Part shown: piece after piece, positions 34,557 through 46,820 of the stretch
Layout: every line of letters begins with the position of its first letter
How positions within the stretch are numbered: position 1 is the first letter of the stretch
Origin: Tragulus kanchil
Taxonomy: Eukaryota; Chordata; Mammalia; Artiodactyla; Tragulidae
Reading direction: 5' to 3'
DNA: 64,000 bases
Assembly: GCA_022376925.1 (NCBI GenBank)
Contig: JAIOJX010000005.1
Coordinates: forward strand, 15,652,501 to 15,716,500
Position numbers and translations under genes: made by a program
The notes under the pieces: model-generated
What the model was told of the DNA's origin: nothing
The model's input: the letters and a program-made list of their open reading frames with translations, nothing else
The model's database searches: none

Positions 34557-36702
34557 GTGTAGTCAAACATGAAAAGAAAAACCCAGACATCTCAAGTTAA
34601 TGCCTTCAGTACTTTTCTACAAATGAGAAGCTGCAAGAGCCTAGGCTCATTGGAAGTTATTCCTTAGACTCGCATGTTAACTATCTAGGGCAGTGTCCGG
34701 TTTTTCTCCTCCTGAATTCCCTTCAGGATGCGGTGGGCGATAACTCAGTAGCAGGCGATATTCAGTATTTACTGGAGCAGGCAGGCAACATTTTAAATTT
34801 TGTCCACATGGTTTATAAGGTCCTGCATCATCCAGTTGCTTGATTTCATCTCTAGGACACTCTTGGCTGTTTCAGCCACACAAACCTTTGAATGTTACCC
34901 AATAAAGCCAAGCTTATTCCTACCTTTGGGCTTTGCGACTTTTTTTTTTTTTTGCACTTTTTTTTTTGTTTTCAAGGAGTGCTTTTCCATTCGAATCTTC
35001 AAGTGATTTGCACCTTCACATCATTTAGCTCTACGCTCAAGTGCATCTACTCCAGTGCCTTCATATTCCCTTTCTTTTCCCATCATTCACTTATTCATTC
35101 AAAAATGTTTACTGCAGATCTCTTCTCTGCCCATCACAAAGAGGTGCCATCTTCAAGCTTCTGTTCTAGTTGAGACAGTGAACAGACAAGTGAATACATT
35201 GTGTGATGAATACTAGTAAAGCAGATTAAAGGAGGTGGGAAGTACCAGTGGGACGGGTGGCATTTAGGTTGATATATTTGATAATTCAGGAATATCATGT
35301 TAACAAGGAGGCATTTGAAAAGAGCTCTTATGTATTAATAAGTGAGAGCTGTGGAGAAAGACTGGATAGATCTAAAGAATCCTTTAGAAGTTTGAATGTG
35401 GGTTATGATGACTTTGGGGTTTTCGTTCAATAACTAGGTATTGACTGAGATGAGTAAGGCCTCGCGGTTTGGGGAGGAAGATGGAGTAGAGAATCAGAGT
35501 TGAGCAGGGAGGAAAGGAACAAGCTGAGAGGGTGAGACCTACTGAAATCGGGCAGGATGAAGAAAGACGGTCTTTATTTCCTTTATTGCCTTTATCTTCC
35601 TCACTAAAATGTAAGGGTTTTCACGAAGTTGCCTAGCAGCACGTGTAGTCAAACATGAAAAGAAAAACCCAGACATCTCAAGTTAATGCCTTCAGTACTT
35701 TTCTACAAATGAGAAGCTGCAAGAGCCTAGGCTCATTGGAAGTTATTCCTTAGACTCGCATGTTAACTATCTAGGGCAGTGTCCGGTTTTTCTCCTCCTG
35801 AATTCCCTTCAGGGTGCGGTGGGCGATAACTCAGTAGCAGGCGATATTCAGTATTTACTGGAGCAGGCAGGCAACATTTTAAATTTTGTCCACATGGTTT
35901 ATAAGGTCCTGCATCATCCAGTTGCTTGATTTCATCTCTAGGACACTCTTGGCTGTTTCAGCCACACAAACCTTTGAATGTTACCCAATAAAGCCAAGCT
36001 TATTCCTACCTTTGGGCTTTGCGACTTTTTTTTTTTTTTTGCACTTTTTTTTTTGTTTTCAAGGAGTGCTTTTCCATTCGAATCTTCAAGTGATTTGCAC
36101 CTTCACATCATTTAGCTCTACGCTCAAGTGCATCTACTCCAGTGCCTTCATATTCCCTTTCTTTTCCCATCATTCACTTATTCATTCAAAAATGTTTACT
36201 GCAGATCTCTTCTCTGCCCATCACAAAGAGGTGCCATCTTCAAGCTTCTGTTCTAGTTGAGACAGTGAACAGACAAGTGAATACATTGTGTGATGAATAC
36301 TAGTAAAGCAGATTAAAGGAGGTGGGAAGTACCAGTGGGACGGGTGGCATTTAGGTTGATATATTTGATAATTCAGGAATATCATGTTAACAAGGAGGCA
36401 TTTGAAAAGAGCTCTTATGTATTAATAAGTGAGAGCTGTGGAGAAAGACTGGATAGATCTAAAGAATCCTTTAGAAGTTTGAATGTGGGTTATGATGACT
36501 TTGGGGTTTTCGTTCAATAACTAGGTATTGACTGAGATGAGTAAGGCCTCGCGGTTTGGGGAGGAAGATGGAGTAGAGAATCAGAGTTGAGCAGGGAGGA
36601 AAGGAACAAGCTGAGAGGGTGAGACCTACTGAAATCGGGCAGGATGAAGAAAGACGGTCTTTATTTCCTTTGTTGCCTTTATCTTCCTCACTAAAATGTA
36701 AG
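34557..36702 (+). repeat. Tandem duplication K (copies 34557-35615 and 35643-36702)
   Basis: Offset 1086-1087, with 27 bases of filler at 35616-35642. Substitutions include CAGGATGCGG/CAGGGTGCGG and TTATTGCC/TTGTTGCC. Confidence 0.93.
34808..34935 (+). mobile_element. L2 fragment (second copy 35894-36021)
   Basis: It has GGTTTATAAGGTCCTGCATC, TTTCAGCCACACAAACCTT and CCTACCTTTGGGCTTTGC in L2 order, continuing the type of sequence seen near 33.2 kb. Confidence 0.45.
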
Positions 36703-36815
36703 CTCCTGGTGGCTGCAGGGACTTTGTTTTCTTCATCACAGTGTTCTTGGCACCTAAGCAGGCACGTGGCCTGACATGTAGCCAGTGGTCAATAGGGATT
36801 TGCAAAAATGAATAA
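36690..36815 (+). mobile_element. L2 3' end
   Basis: AAAATGTAAGCTCCTGGTGG, CAGGGACTTTGTTTTCTTC, TTGGCACCTAAGCAGG and AATAAATGAT form the recognisable 3' end of L2. Confidence 0.7.
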
Positions 36816-37690
36816 ATGATACGGATTGAACAAACACATCAAAACAAACTCTTATTGTGAAGATTTAGAGCATTTTTTAAAATTGTGATGAGATGGTATA
36901 TTAGGATATGACAAGTTGTTTTTGGCAAAAGTTTACTTAACAGCAGTTAGACAGTTGACAGTTTATCAATGGAAAGTTTATTTCTTGTCCTGTAAAGCTC
37001 TTGGTCAGTTCAGGCAATTCTGTGTGGCTTTCATGTGGTTTACTCATTGCTCTAGGCTCTTTTGGGTCTTGAGGTCTCCATGCGAGTCCTTAGTGTTCAA
37101 AGGGTTAGGAGAATGGAGCCGAATGAGGACTGATGCCGGCTCCTCTAGGGGTCTGCACATTGGTTGGTGGCGAGAAGGGTCATACCACGTCAGGTAACTG
37201 CAGACAATCCAGGCAACCTGGAGGCATCTATGAGGTAGTTGGTGAGCATTGCCATCTCTGCAGAGAAGGCCTAATAAGTACAACCACATAAGGTGCAATT
37301 GGGATCAACAGAGGAATGTGCTTGAAGATATTTGTCAGTTTTATTTTGCAAACATTAAAAGATTCTGAAGTTTTTTTGTGTCACCTCTGCCTTGAGAAGT
37401 TTTTACATCCACTGCATACGGGTATCTTATCTTTCTTATGCGCATATCTAGCTCTTAACACACACTTATCTCTTTTTCTCAGACCACAGGCTTCATGGGC
37501 AGAGCCCACATCCATGCTACTTATTATTCTCCAGCATCTGGCATGATGCCGGACACAAATACTTTTAAAATATGTGTTTAATTGAAACGCATCCCCTTTG
37601 CATTCTAAGATGGTGGCATGAGTCTGTTGTCTGGAGGCTATTTAAAGACCTTCCAGCAATATCAACTCCATAAATTTTCCAGGCTTATTC

Positions 37691-39971
37691 ATGGCCGATG
37701 ACCCGATTCTCATTTTAACCCAGTCATAAATATAAATATAGTGACACATTTGGCTCTTCTAAAAACACGATGTCATACTCTGAGTGGAGTTCACCAAAGT
37801 CCACAGGTGAATAATTTGGGATTAGGTTTGAAAACGTGATACCCAGTTGGTTGATAGACTGGATAGTCTAGCTCTGACAATGGCCAGAGAAGAGTATTCA
37901 TAGTAAACAGTATGAAATGGTGAGGGACTTGGTGAGACAAAAATTTAGAGAACAAAGAATACGTGGCTACCAAATTTCGACCCTAGAATGTAATTTTGCT
38001 CTAAATTTAGCAAATATCATTTGCAACACATTTATTGATATATCTTTATCAACAGTTTCATGACATGAGACCCAAGAAACAGGTGATAAAACTTCAGTAT
38101 TGTTTCCTTTGTTGATTGTAAAATAGATCATCTCTGTTGAAAGGGGCTTTTTTGCTTATGGACTAACATTCAATGTTTACATTACATGTAGTCCCATCAC
38201 TGTTGGCAGACCCGAAACATCAGAGGCAGAAAAGTGTTTTCCACTGCAAGTTGGCTAGACATCCTCAATATTGTCACACGACTGTCCAAATGGAGTGTTC
38301 TCTTAGAAAATAAATGTGTAACTCTAAAATATTTCCATCAGATAGTCCCTGCCAGTCCAGTGGTTTGGATTCCGTGCTCTCAGTGCTGAAGGCCTAGGTT
38401 CAATCCCTGGTCAGAGAAGTAAAATCCTATAAACTGCAGGCCATTCTTCCACCCGTCTCCAAAAAATACCCTATTTTCATTTTTTATTTCCTTTTCTCCT
38501 TATAGCCTACTATTTTGAATCAATAGACTTTTATAAATATTTGCTTTTTTAACATATTCTTCATTTAAAGGAATTAGGGACGATTTGAGTGGGTATCTTC
38601 CCCACAGGCATTTTGGGTTTAAAAAATGAAATGTAGAATAAATAGATGTTTGCAAATTAGGAAAAGAAAAGGGGTTCTAAAAGATGATGCTACCTCCTAA
38701 TAATATTTTTTGGAAAAATAAACTTGTTTTGTCTCCCATTCACATCTCAATCTAATACAGTGGGGGGGTATTATGCCCACAGGGACCCTTTTTTGGTTGT
38801 CACAAATGGGGAGGCACTACTTTATGGCCGATGACCCGATTCTCATTTTAACCCAGTCATAAATATAAATATAGTGACACATTTGGCTCTTCTAAAAACA
38901 CGATGTCATACTCTGAGTGGAGTTCACCAAAGTCCACAGGTGAATAATTTGGGATTAGGTTTGAAAACGTGATACCCAGTTGGTTGATAGACTGGATAGT
39001 CTAGCTCTGACAATGGCCAGAGAAGAGTATTCATAGTAAACAGTATGAAATGGTGAGGGACTTGGTGAGACAAAAATTTAGAGAACAAAGAATACGTGGC
39101 TACCAAATTTCGACCCTAGAATGTAATTTTGCTCTAAATTTAGCAAATATCATTTGCAACACATTTATTGATATATCTTTATCAACAGTTTCATGACATG
39201 AGACCCAAGAAACAGGTGATAAAACTTCAGTATTGTTTCCTTTGTTGATTGTAAAATAGATCATCTCTGTTGAAAGGGGCTTTTTTGCTTATGGACTAAC
39301 ATTCAATGTTTACATTACATGTAGTCCCATCACTGTTGGCAGACCCGAAACATCAGAGGCAGAAAAGTGTTTTCCACTGCAAGTTGGCTAGACATCCTCA
39401 ATATTGTCACACGACTGTCCAAATGGAGTGTTCTCTTAGAAAATAAATGTGTAACTCTAAAATATTTCCATCAGATAGTCCCTGCCAGTCCAGTGGTTTG
39501 GATTCCGTGCTCTCAGTGCTGAAGGCCTAGGTTCAATCCCTGGTCAGAGAAGTAAAATCCTATAAACTGCAGGCCATTCTTCCACCCGTCTCCAAAAAAT
39601 ACCCTATTTTCATTTTTTATTTCCTTTTCTCCTTATAGCCTACTATTTTGAATCAATAGACTTTTATAAATATTTGCTTTTTTAACATATTCTTCATTTA
39701 AAGGAATTAGGGACGATTTGAGTGGGTATCTTCCCCACAGGCATTTTGGGTTTAAAAAATGAAATGTAGAATAAATAGATGTTTGCAAATTAGGAAAAGA
39801 AAAGGGGTTCTAAAAGATGATGCTACCTCCTAATAATATTTTTTGGAAAAATAAACTTGTTTTGTCTCCCATTCACATCTCAATCTAATACAGTGAGTCT
39901 CAAGTGAGGGAGGGGTATTATGCCCCACAGGGACCCTTTTTTTTGGTTGTCACAAATGGGGAGGCACTACT
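37691..39971 (+). repeat. Tandem duplication L (copies 37691-38823 and 38824-39971)
   Basis: Offset 1133. Copy 1 lacks about 14 bases (AGTCTCAAGTGAGG region) present in copy 2 near 39896. The end of copy 2 is part of the inverted-repeat left arm. Confidence 0.93.
38350..38445 (+). mobile_element. Diverged tRNA-derived SINE (second copy 39483-39577)
   Basis: It has CCAGTCCAGTGGTTTGGATT and GGTTCAATCCCTGGTCAGAG. The second copy lies inside the left arm of an inverted repeat. Confidence 0.65.
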
Positions 39972-40175
39972 GGCCTCTAGTGGGTAGAGATTCAGGTGCT
40001 GTATAAACATCCTTTAAAGCACAGGAGGAACCTCACAACGATTATTTGCTTCAAAACAAAAAAAGTGCTAAGAGAACTTCCCCAGTGGTCCAGTGGCTAA
40101 CATTCTGGGTTCCCATTACAGGGGACATAGGTTCAATCCCTGGTCAGGGAACTAAATCCTACATGCTGCAACTAA
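39480..40175 (+). repeat. Left arm of diverged inverted repeat
   Basis: Reverse-complement counterparts of this whole stretch lie at 41310-42275, in the mirrored order: a SINE at each end, a unique AT-rich middle, MER20. A 60-base stretch at 40061-40120 is identical to the complement of 41343-41402; other parts look about 85-90% alike by eye. The unique middle shows this is a segmental inverted duplication, not two chance insertions of repeats. Confidence 0.8.
39885..40050 (+). mobile_element. MER20 fragment in left inverted-repeat arm
   Basis: It has GGTTGTCACAAATGGGGAGG, CACTACTGGCCTCTAGTGGG and TAAACATCCTTTAAAGCACAG in MER20 order, with an internal deletion. Confidence 0.75.
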
Positions 40176-40225
40176 AAAAAAAAAACCTTGCATGCTGTAA
40201 ATAAGACCTGGTGTAGCTAAAAGAG
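40076..40225 (+). mobile_element. Short tRNA-derived SINE
   Basis: It has ACTTCCCCAGTGGTCCAGTG, GGTTCAATCCCTGGTCAGGG and an A-run. Its mirror copy is at 41300-41402. Confidence 0.75.
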
Positions 40226-40374
40226 GGGAAGTGATGCTGTGATCTAGAAATCCTAACCTAAAGCAATGTACAGTATTTTGTTTTCTTAGCCCTCAGGTAA
40301 AACTGCTCTAATAAAGACCGATAATCATCTCTGACAAGACAACTGAAAGACTTCTTTAGAAACTCCTGTACTTT

Positions 40375-40562
40375 TTATTGTTGTTTAGTCACTAAGTTGT
40401 GTCCACTCTTTTATGACCCCAGGGACTGTAGCCTCCAGGCTCCTCTCTTGATGGGATTTCCCAGGGAAGAATACTGGAGTGGGCTGCCATTTCCTTCCCT
40501 GGGGGAATCTTCCCTTCCCAACCCAGGATGGGTTCTTTACCAATGAGACACCAGGGAAGTCC
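40375..40562 (-). mobile_element. Bov-A2 SINE
   Basis: TTGTTTAGTCACTAAGTTGT, GACTGTAGCCTCCAGGCTCC, ACTGGAGTGGGCTGCC and ACACCAGGGAAGTCCT follow Bov-A2 order. It lies in the spacer between the inverted arms. Confidence 0.88.
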
Positions 40563-40716
40563 TACTCCTACATTTTTATTTTGTTTCTATGCAGCATTTG
40601 ATACTATTTAGCATCCCCTTCTTTCAAAAGCTGTTTTATTCGATTTGCCCGCCTTGCTTTCTCTTAGGTCCCCCTCCTTTGCTGGCATCTGTATTCTCTT
40701 AAAAACTGGTGTTCTG

Positions 40717-41040
40717 GGCTTCCCCTGGTGGTCCAGTGGGTAAGGACACCGCCTTGCAGGGCAAGGGGCGCGGCTTCGAGCCCTGGCCTGGGAAGATCCC
40801 ACATGCCGCGGAGCGGCTGGACCGATGTGTCCAATCACTGAGCCGGAGCTCTGGAGCGCATGCGCCCAGAGCCGGCGCTCTGCGACAACAGAGGCCACCG
40901 CGATGGGAGGCCCGCAGGAGCCAAAGAACAAAGACGGATGAAAATAGAGAAAGACCAATAGAAGTGGCCCGCCCACTCCCCTCCCTCCCCAACCCGACCC
41001 CCGCCCAAAATAAATAAATAAATCTTAAAAAAAAAAAATA
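40717..41040 (+). mobile_element. tRNA-derived SINE, near full length
   Basis: It has GGGCTTCCCCTGGTGGTCCA, CCTGGCCTGGGAAGATCCC, GCGCATGCGCCCAGAGCC and an AAATAAATAAATC plus A tail. AAAACTGGTGTTCT before it and AAAACTAGTGTCCT after it form an imperfect target duplication. Confidence 0.88.
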
Positions 41041-41429
41041 AAACTAGTGTCCTTCAAGGATCCTCTTAGGCCCTTGGTGGCCTTTTTACACGTGATTTTC
41101 CTGAGTGATCTCATCCAAACCCATGGTATCCATGCCATCTGGATGAATAAAGTCCAAATGAACATATTTAACAATTTGCTTGCTCTTTCAGCATCATACT
41201 CTTAGAACTGCCTAGTAGATTTCTTCATTTAATATCCCATTAATATCTGAAATTCAACATAGTAAAGCTAAACCCATTCTCCTCGCCTTATTTTTGGTCA
41301 CGCTGTGAGGCTTGCAGGATCTTAGTTCCTTATCAGGGATTGAACCTACACTCCCTGTAATGGGAACCCAGAATGTTAGCCACTGGACCACTGGGGAAGT
41401 TCTCTTAGCACTTTTGATGTTTTGAAGCA

Positions 41430-41612
41430 AATAACTGTTGTGAGGCCTGTCTTGTGCATTAAAGGGTGTCTATACAGCACCTGAATCTCTACCCACTAGA
41501 GTCCAGTAGTGCCTCCCCCAACTTGTGAAGACCAAAATATGTCTCCAGATATTGCCAAATGTCGCCTGGGGCGTAAAACCCCTCCCCTACTTGAGACTTG
41601 CTGTATTATATT
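41430..41612 (-). mobile_element. MER20 fragment in right inverted-repeat arm
   Basis: The reverse complement gives CAATATCTGGAGACATATTT and CACTACTGGACTCTAGTGGG, more complete than the left-arm copy. Confidence 0.75.
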
Positions 41613-41756
41613 GAGATGTGAATGCAAAAGAGACAAAACAAAGTTTATTTTTCCAAAAAATGTTATTAGGACGTAGAACCACCTTTTAAAACCCTTTTTC
41701 TTTTTCTAATTTGCCAACATTTGTTCACTCTAAATTTCATTTTAAATTTTTTTTTT

Positions 41757-42010
41757 TTTTTTGCCTCTAAGTCATCATTTATTTTCATCAGTCTTTGTTC
41801 TTGGGAGACCTGTGTGGGTCTCCCATTCTCCCATTGCAATGGCCTCTCTCAATCCAGAGCACCGGCTCTGGGCGCATGAGCTTTAGAGCGCTGGTTTATA
41901 ACTGGACACACCAGCCCAGCCACTCCTCGTCATCTTCCTGAGCCAGGGACTGAACTGGTGCCCCTTGCACTGCAAGGTGGACTCTACCCACTGGACCACC
42001 AGAGAAGCCC
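41757..42010 (-). mobile_element. tRNA-derived SINE inside the right inverted-repeat arm
   Basis: The minus-strand head GGGCTTCTCTGGTGGTCCAG is followed by the usual body. TTCTAAATTTCATTTT on the right and CTCTAAATTTCATTTTA on the left form a target duplication, so it inserted after the arm existed. Confidence 0.85.
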
Positions 42011-43009
42011 TGTTTATTCTAAATTTCATTTTTTAAACCCAAACTGCCTATGGAGAAGATACCTACTCAAATCTTCTCTAACTCTTTTAAATGAAGAATA
42101 TGTTAAAAAAACAAATACTTATAAAAGTCCATAGATTCAAACTAGGATATTTTTGGGGTGTGGGTGGGTGGGGGAATGGCCTGCAGCTTATAGGATTTTA
42201 GTTCCCTGCCCAGGGATTCAACCTAGGCCCTCAACCCTGAGAGCACTGAGTTGTAACCACTGGACCATCAGAAAATTTCCTTTCTTTTTTATTATATTTA
42301 TTTACTTATTTATGAAATAGAAAAGAATAGCTTTACTGCTTTGCCAGGCAACGAGGACCCCAGCATACTGTTCACTTCTCCCACCGGGTGTTGTTTCCGT
42401 ACCTGTCAGAGTTCAGGGAGGAGGTAGAAAGGTCTTGCAGAAGGGCTACAGGTCCCACACCACAGAGCCTTCTAGCAACATGGTCACACAGGATTTTAGG
42501 AATTGCCCCTCTGGAAGATCCAAGGTGTGTTCAGGCTTGAAAAAAAGAAGGATGGGGTAAGGAGAGAGAGTCAGGATTGTACTCAATTCCTATTTCAGAT
42601 GGTTGAGGAAGCCTGTCTATATCTGTATGTCTGACTTCCAGGTAATAGCCTGGTTACTTCTTGAACACTTACCTCCGCTCTCGCCTCTTTAAATTATCTT
42701 GACTTCATTTCTTTTCTTTTCTGACTGTATTTCTATTAACTGCTACCATAGAGTCCTGATTGATACAACCCACTGACTATGAATTCAAGGATAATGAATT
42801 ATTGGTCTTGTCTTCTTTGTAGATTCAGCTCTTACCCCAGTAACAAAGCATATCATACCACACACATAGTGGATACAAAAATAACTGTGAGTCAATTACT
42901 GAAGCAAGGATGAAAGGGAGAAAGGAAAGAAGGAAAAGGAAAGTGAAGAGGTAGTTAAAATTAAAAGAAGAGAGGAGAAATAGAAAATAAAAACTATGAA
43001 GGAAAATTG

Positions 43010-43200
43010 AGGATGTGCTCAGTCATGTCCAACTCTCTGTGTGCCATGTTTATCTGTCCATGGAATTTTCCATGCAAGAGAACCAGAGTAGGTTGCCATT
43101 TCCTCCTTCAGGGATCTTCTTGACCCAAGGATCAAACCCTCATCGTTTGCCTCTCCTGCATTGCAGGCAGATTCTTTACCATCTTAGCCACCAAGGAAAT
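43010..43200 (-). mobile_element. Bov-A2-type SINE (duplicated at 44108-44298)
   Basis: It has GTGCTCAGTCATGTCCAACT, GTAGGTTGCCATTTCCTCC and TGCATTGCAGGCAGATTCTT in Bov-A2 order. Confidence 0.85.
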
Positions 43201-44107
43201 GCATATGAGCTAGAGTTATGTATAAATAAAATGTTTTATAAAACAAAGAACAGACATATCATTTTCTCTAGTTCTTTGCCTCTATTGTTTCTCAATTGTT
43301 GACTCTCACTGACTCCCCTTTTCCTCCCTCCAACCCTGAGAGCACTGAGTTGTAACCACTGGACCATCAGAAAATTTCCTTTCTTTTTTATTATATTTAT
43401 TTACTTATTTATGAAATAGAAAAGAATAGCTTTACTGCTTTGCCAGGCAACGAGGACCCCAGCATACTGTTCACTTCTCCCACCGGGTGTTGTTTCCGTA
43501 CCTGTCAGAGTTCAGGGAGGAGGTAGAAAGGTCTTGCAGAAGGGCTACAGGTCCCACACCACAGAGCCTTCTAGCAACATGGTCACACAGGATTTTAGGA
43601 ATTGCCCCTCTGGAAGATCCAAGGTGTGTTCAGGCTTGAAAAAAAGAAGGATGGGGTAAGGAGAGAGAGTCAGGATTGTACTCAATTCCTATTTCAGATG
43701 GTTGAGGAAGCCTGTCTATATCTGTATGTCTGACTTCCAGGTAATAGCCTGGTTACTTCTTGAACACTTACCTCCGCCCCGCCTCTTTAAATTATCTTGA
43801 CTTCATTTCTTTTCTTTTCTGACTGTATTTCTATTAACTGCTACCATAGAGTCCTGATTGATACAACCCACTGACTGTGAATTCAAGGATAATGAATTAT
43901 TGGTCTTGTCTTCTTTGTAGATTCAGCTCTTACCCCAGTAACAAAGCATATCATACCACACACATAGTGGATACAAAAATAACTGTGAGTCAATTACTGA
44001 AGCAAGGATGAAAGGGAGAAAGGAAAGAAGGAAAAGGAAAGTGAAGAGGTAGTTAAAATTAAAAGAAGAGAGGAGAAATAGAAAATAAAAACTATGAAGG
44101 AAAATTG

Positions 44108-44298
44108 AGGATGTGCTCAGTCATGTCCAACTCTCTGTGTGCCATGTTTATCTGTCCATGGAATTTTCCATGCAAGAGAACCAGAGTAGGTTGCCATTTC
44201 CTCCTTCAGGGATCTTCTTGACCCAAGGATCAAACCCTCATCGTTTGCCTCTCCTGCATTGCAGGCAGATTCTTTACCATCTTAGCCACCAAGGAAAT
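44108..44298 (-). mobile_element. Bov-A2-type SINE, duplicate
   Basis: By eye this is identical to 43010-43200. Confidence 0.85.
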
Positions 44299-44514
44299 GC
44301 ATATGAGCTAGAGTTATGTATAAATAAAATGTTTTATAAAACAAAGAACAGACATATCATTTTCTCTCTAGTTCTTTGCCTCTATTGTTTCTCAATTGTT
44401 GACTCTCACTGACTCTCTCCTCCCTCCGCCCCTTCCCCTCAGGAAAAGTTTGTGTCTCTATGGACTTCTCATGGGGTGGATTTCCCAAATGCATGAGGAT
44501 CTACACACTGGTAT

Positions 44515-44605
44515 TCGCCTGGAAAATTCCATGGATAGAGGAGCCTGGTGGGGTACAGTCCATGGGGTCACCAAGAGTCAGACATGACTGAGTGACTATC
44601 AAAAC
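44515..44605 (+). mobile_element. Bov-A fragment (duplicated at 45607-45697)
   Basis: TAGAGGAGCCTGGTGGGGTA and CAAGAGTCAGACATGACTGA are the end of a Bov-tA/Bov-A unit; the tRNA head is missing. Confidence 0.75.
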
Positions 44606-44769
44606 AATACGTTCATTGACCAGGTGCCCTTTCTAAAGCTCTTCTCCCTGTTTCCTCTCATTCCTACCTCCTGACTCCCCCACCTCCCCCCGCCCCCGCT
44701 TTTTTTTCCCTTCTACCCTCAGCAAGTAGTCTATAAGCATTATCTTTCCAATTCCTCCCTATTGTCCGT

Positions 44770-45335
44770 GGAATAAAGTGTGATTTTCAAATACTAGAAG
44801 AGTCTACATGATCTGCTTACTTCTCTAGCTGCGTCTCCCATTCCCGCCCTTTAGAAACAATCTTCCAGGCCAAATCAGCAAGCTTCTTTAAATAGTCTGA
44901 ATTACTACGTTTTTCTTCTTTAGGTTTTCTCTCCACACTTGCCACCTTCCCCGCCCCCACCCCAATCTCTTTGTCCTCCCTCTCCTCTGGGCTTCATGTC
45001 TGCTGCCCTCCGTGAGGATGATGATGGTCTATTTATTTGGCTGCACCAGGTCTCAGGTGCAGCATGCAAACTCTTTGTTGTGGCATGTGAGAATCTACTT
45101 CCCTAACCAGGCATCAAACTTGGGCCCCCCTGGATTGGGAGCAAGGCATCTTAGTCCCAGGGGCACCAGGAAAGTCCCAGAGCATCGACTTTTGAAAGCC
45201 TGTATACTTGGCTCTCCCCCTAATGCAGCTTGCTGAGATTAGGGATCTTATCTTTTTTTGTAACCTCTTATATCCCTAGCCTCCAGAAATCTTCAACTAG
45301 CAAGTGCTCAGTGAATACTGGCTGAATGACTAAGA
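44770..45335 (+). mobile_element. L2 remnant interrupted by a SINE (duplicated at 45862-46427)
   Basis: GGAATAAAGTGTGATTTTCA and the downstream AGCCTCCAGAAATCTTCAAC to AGTGAATACTGGCTGAATGA follow L2. A reverse tRNA SINE (ATTTATTTGGCTGCACCAGG to CACCAGGAAAGTCCC, 45030-45180) splits it. Confidence 0.5.
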
Positions 45336-46713
45336 AGGCCAGAGCCTCTGTACTAACCTTCCACTCCCTCTCTTCCTCAGTTACCTAATGGGGTCCTTTC
45401 ATTTGCAATAACTTATTTAAAGAGTTTATTTTCTGACACTGGCCTCCTGCTGCCCGATAGAAAGCCCTGGCATTCATTGTTTCTCAATTGTTGACTCTCA
45501 CTGACTCTCTCCTCCCTCCGCCCCTTCCCCTCAGGAAAAGTTTGTGTCTCTATGGACTTCTCATGGGGTGGATTTCCCAAATGCATGAGGATCTACACAC
45601 TGGTATTCGCCTGGAAAATTCCATGGATAGAGGAGCCTGGTGGGGTACAGTCCATGGGGTCACCAAGAGTCAGACATGACTGAGTGACTATCAAAACAAT
45701 ACGTTCATTGACCAGGTGCCCTTTCTAAAGCTCTTCTCCCTGTTTCCTCTCATTCCTACCTCCTGACTCCCCCACCTCCCCCCGCCCCCGCTTTTTTTTC
45801 CCTTCTACCCTCAGCAAGTAGTCTATAAGCATTATCTTTCCAATTCCTCCCTATTGTCCGTGGAATAAAGTGTGATTTTCAAATACTAGAAGAGTCTACA
45901 TGATCTGCTTACTTCTCTAGCTGCGTCTCCCATTCCCGCCCTTTAGAAACAATCTTCCAGGCCAAATCAGCAAGCTTCTTTAAATAGTCTGAATTACTAC
46001 GTTTTTCTTCTTTAGGTTTTCTCTCCACACTTGCCACCTTCCCCGCCCCCACCCCAATCTCTTTGTCCTCCCTCTCCTCTGGGCTTCATGTCTGCTGCCC
46101 TCCGTGAGGATGATGATGGTCTATTTATTTGGCTGCACCAGGTCTCAGGTGCAGCATGCAAACTCTTTGTTGTGGCATGTGAGAATCTACTTCCCTAACC
46201 AGGCATCAAACTTGGGCCCCCCTGGATTGGGAGCAAGGCATCTTAGTCCCAGGGGCACCAGGAAAGTCCCAGAGCATCGACTTTTGAAAGCCTGTATACT
46301 TGGCTCTCCCCCTAATGCAGCTTGCTGAGATTAGGGATCTTATCTTTTTTTGTAACCTCTTATATCCCTAGCCTCCAGAAATCTTCAACTAGCAAGTGCT
46401 CAGTGAATACTGGCTGAATGACTAAGAAGGCCAGAGCCTCTGTACTAACCTTCCACTCCCTCTCTTCCTCAGTTACCTAATGGGGTCCTTTCATTTGCAA
46501 TAACTTATTTAAAGAGTTTATTTTCTGACACTGGCCTCCTGCTGCCCGATAGAAAGCCCTGGCATTCATACACTTTTTTTTTTTCTTCTGTGCATCCCTT
46601 TGATCAGAAAGTTACCTGATAAATTTGGGAAAGATGGTGGATTCACTTGGAGTCTCTTTAGTAGGTATTTGCATTTTCCAGAGCTCTGTTTATAAACCGG
46701 TTGCTTCTCAACT

Positions 46714-46798
46714 TATTGGGTTGGCTCCAAAGCTCACCTGGGTTTTTCTGCAGCATCTTCTGTAAAAACCCAAACGAACTTTTGGGCCAACCCCAATA
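46714..46798. mobile_element. Palindromic mariner-type MITE
   Basis: About 83 bases form an imperfect palindrome. The left end ATTGGGTTGGC mirrors the right end GGCCAACCCCAAT, and both are flanked by TA, the mariner target. It is a short internally deleted mariner relative without coding capacity. Confidence 0.7.
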
Positions 46799-46820
46799 AA
46801 TCCTTGTACCCTTAAATTAT

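Larger units (their letters stand above)
41310..42275 (-). repeat. Right arm of diverged inverted repeat
   Basis: It mirrors 39480-40175. It keeps a fuller MER20 than the left arm and has gained a 250-base SINE at 41757-42010. It lacks about 30 bases present in the left arm near 39605-39640. The spacer between arms is about 1.1 kb. Confidence 0.8.
42232..44415 (+). repeat. Tandem duplication M (copies 42232-43316 and 43331-44415)
   Basis: Offset 1098-1099. Copy 1 ends in a diverged CCCCTTTTCCTCCCTC stretch that looks like a degraded version of the CTCTCCTCCCTCCGCC ending copy 2. Confidence 0.93.
44384..46568 (+). repeat. Tandem duplication N (copies 44384-45477 and 45476-46568)
   Basis: Offset 1092, chained to M by about 30 bases. 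No internal difference seen. Confidence 0.93.

Noticed and set aside
42290..42540. Possible LTR-like stretch (AGCTTTACTGCTTTGCCAGG and following)
   Set aside because: It faintly recalls a ruminant interspersed repeat but I could not place it in a family, and no LTR ends or retroviral coding sequence are visible.
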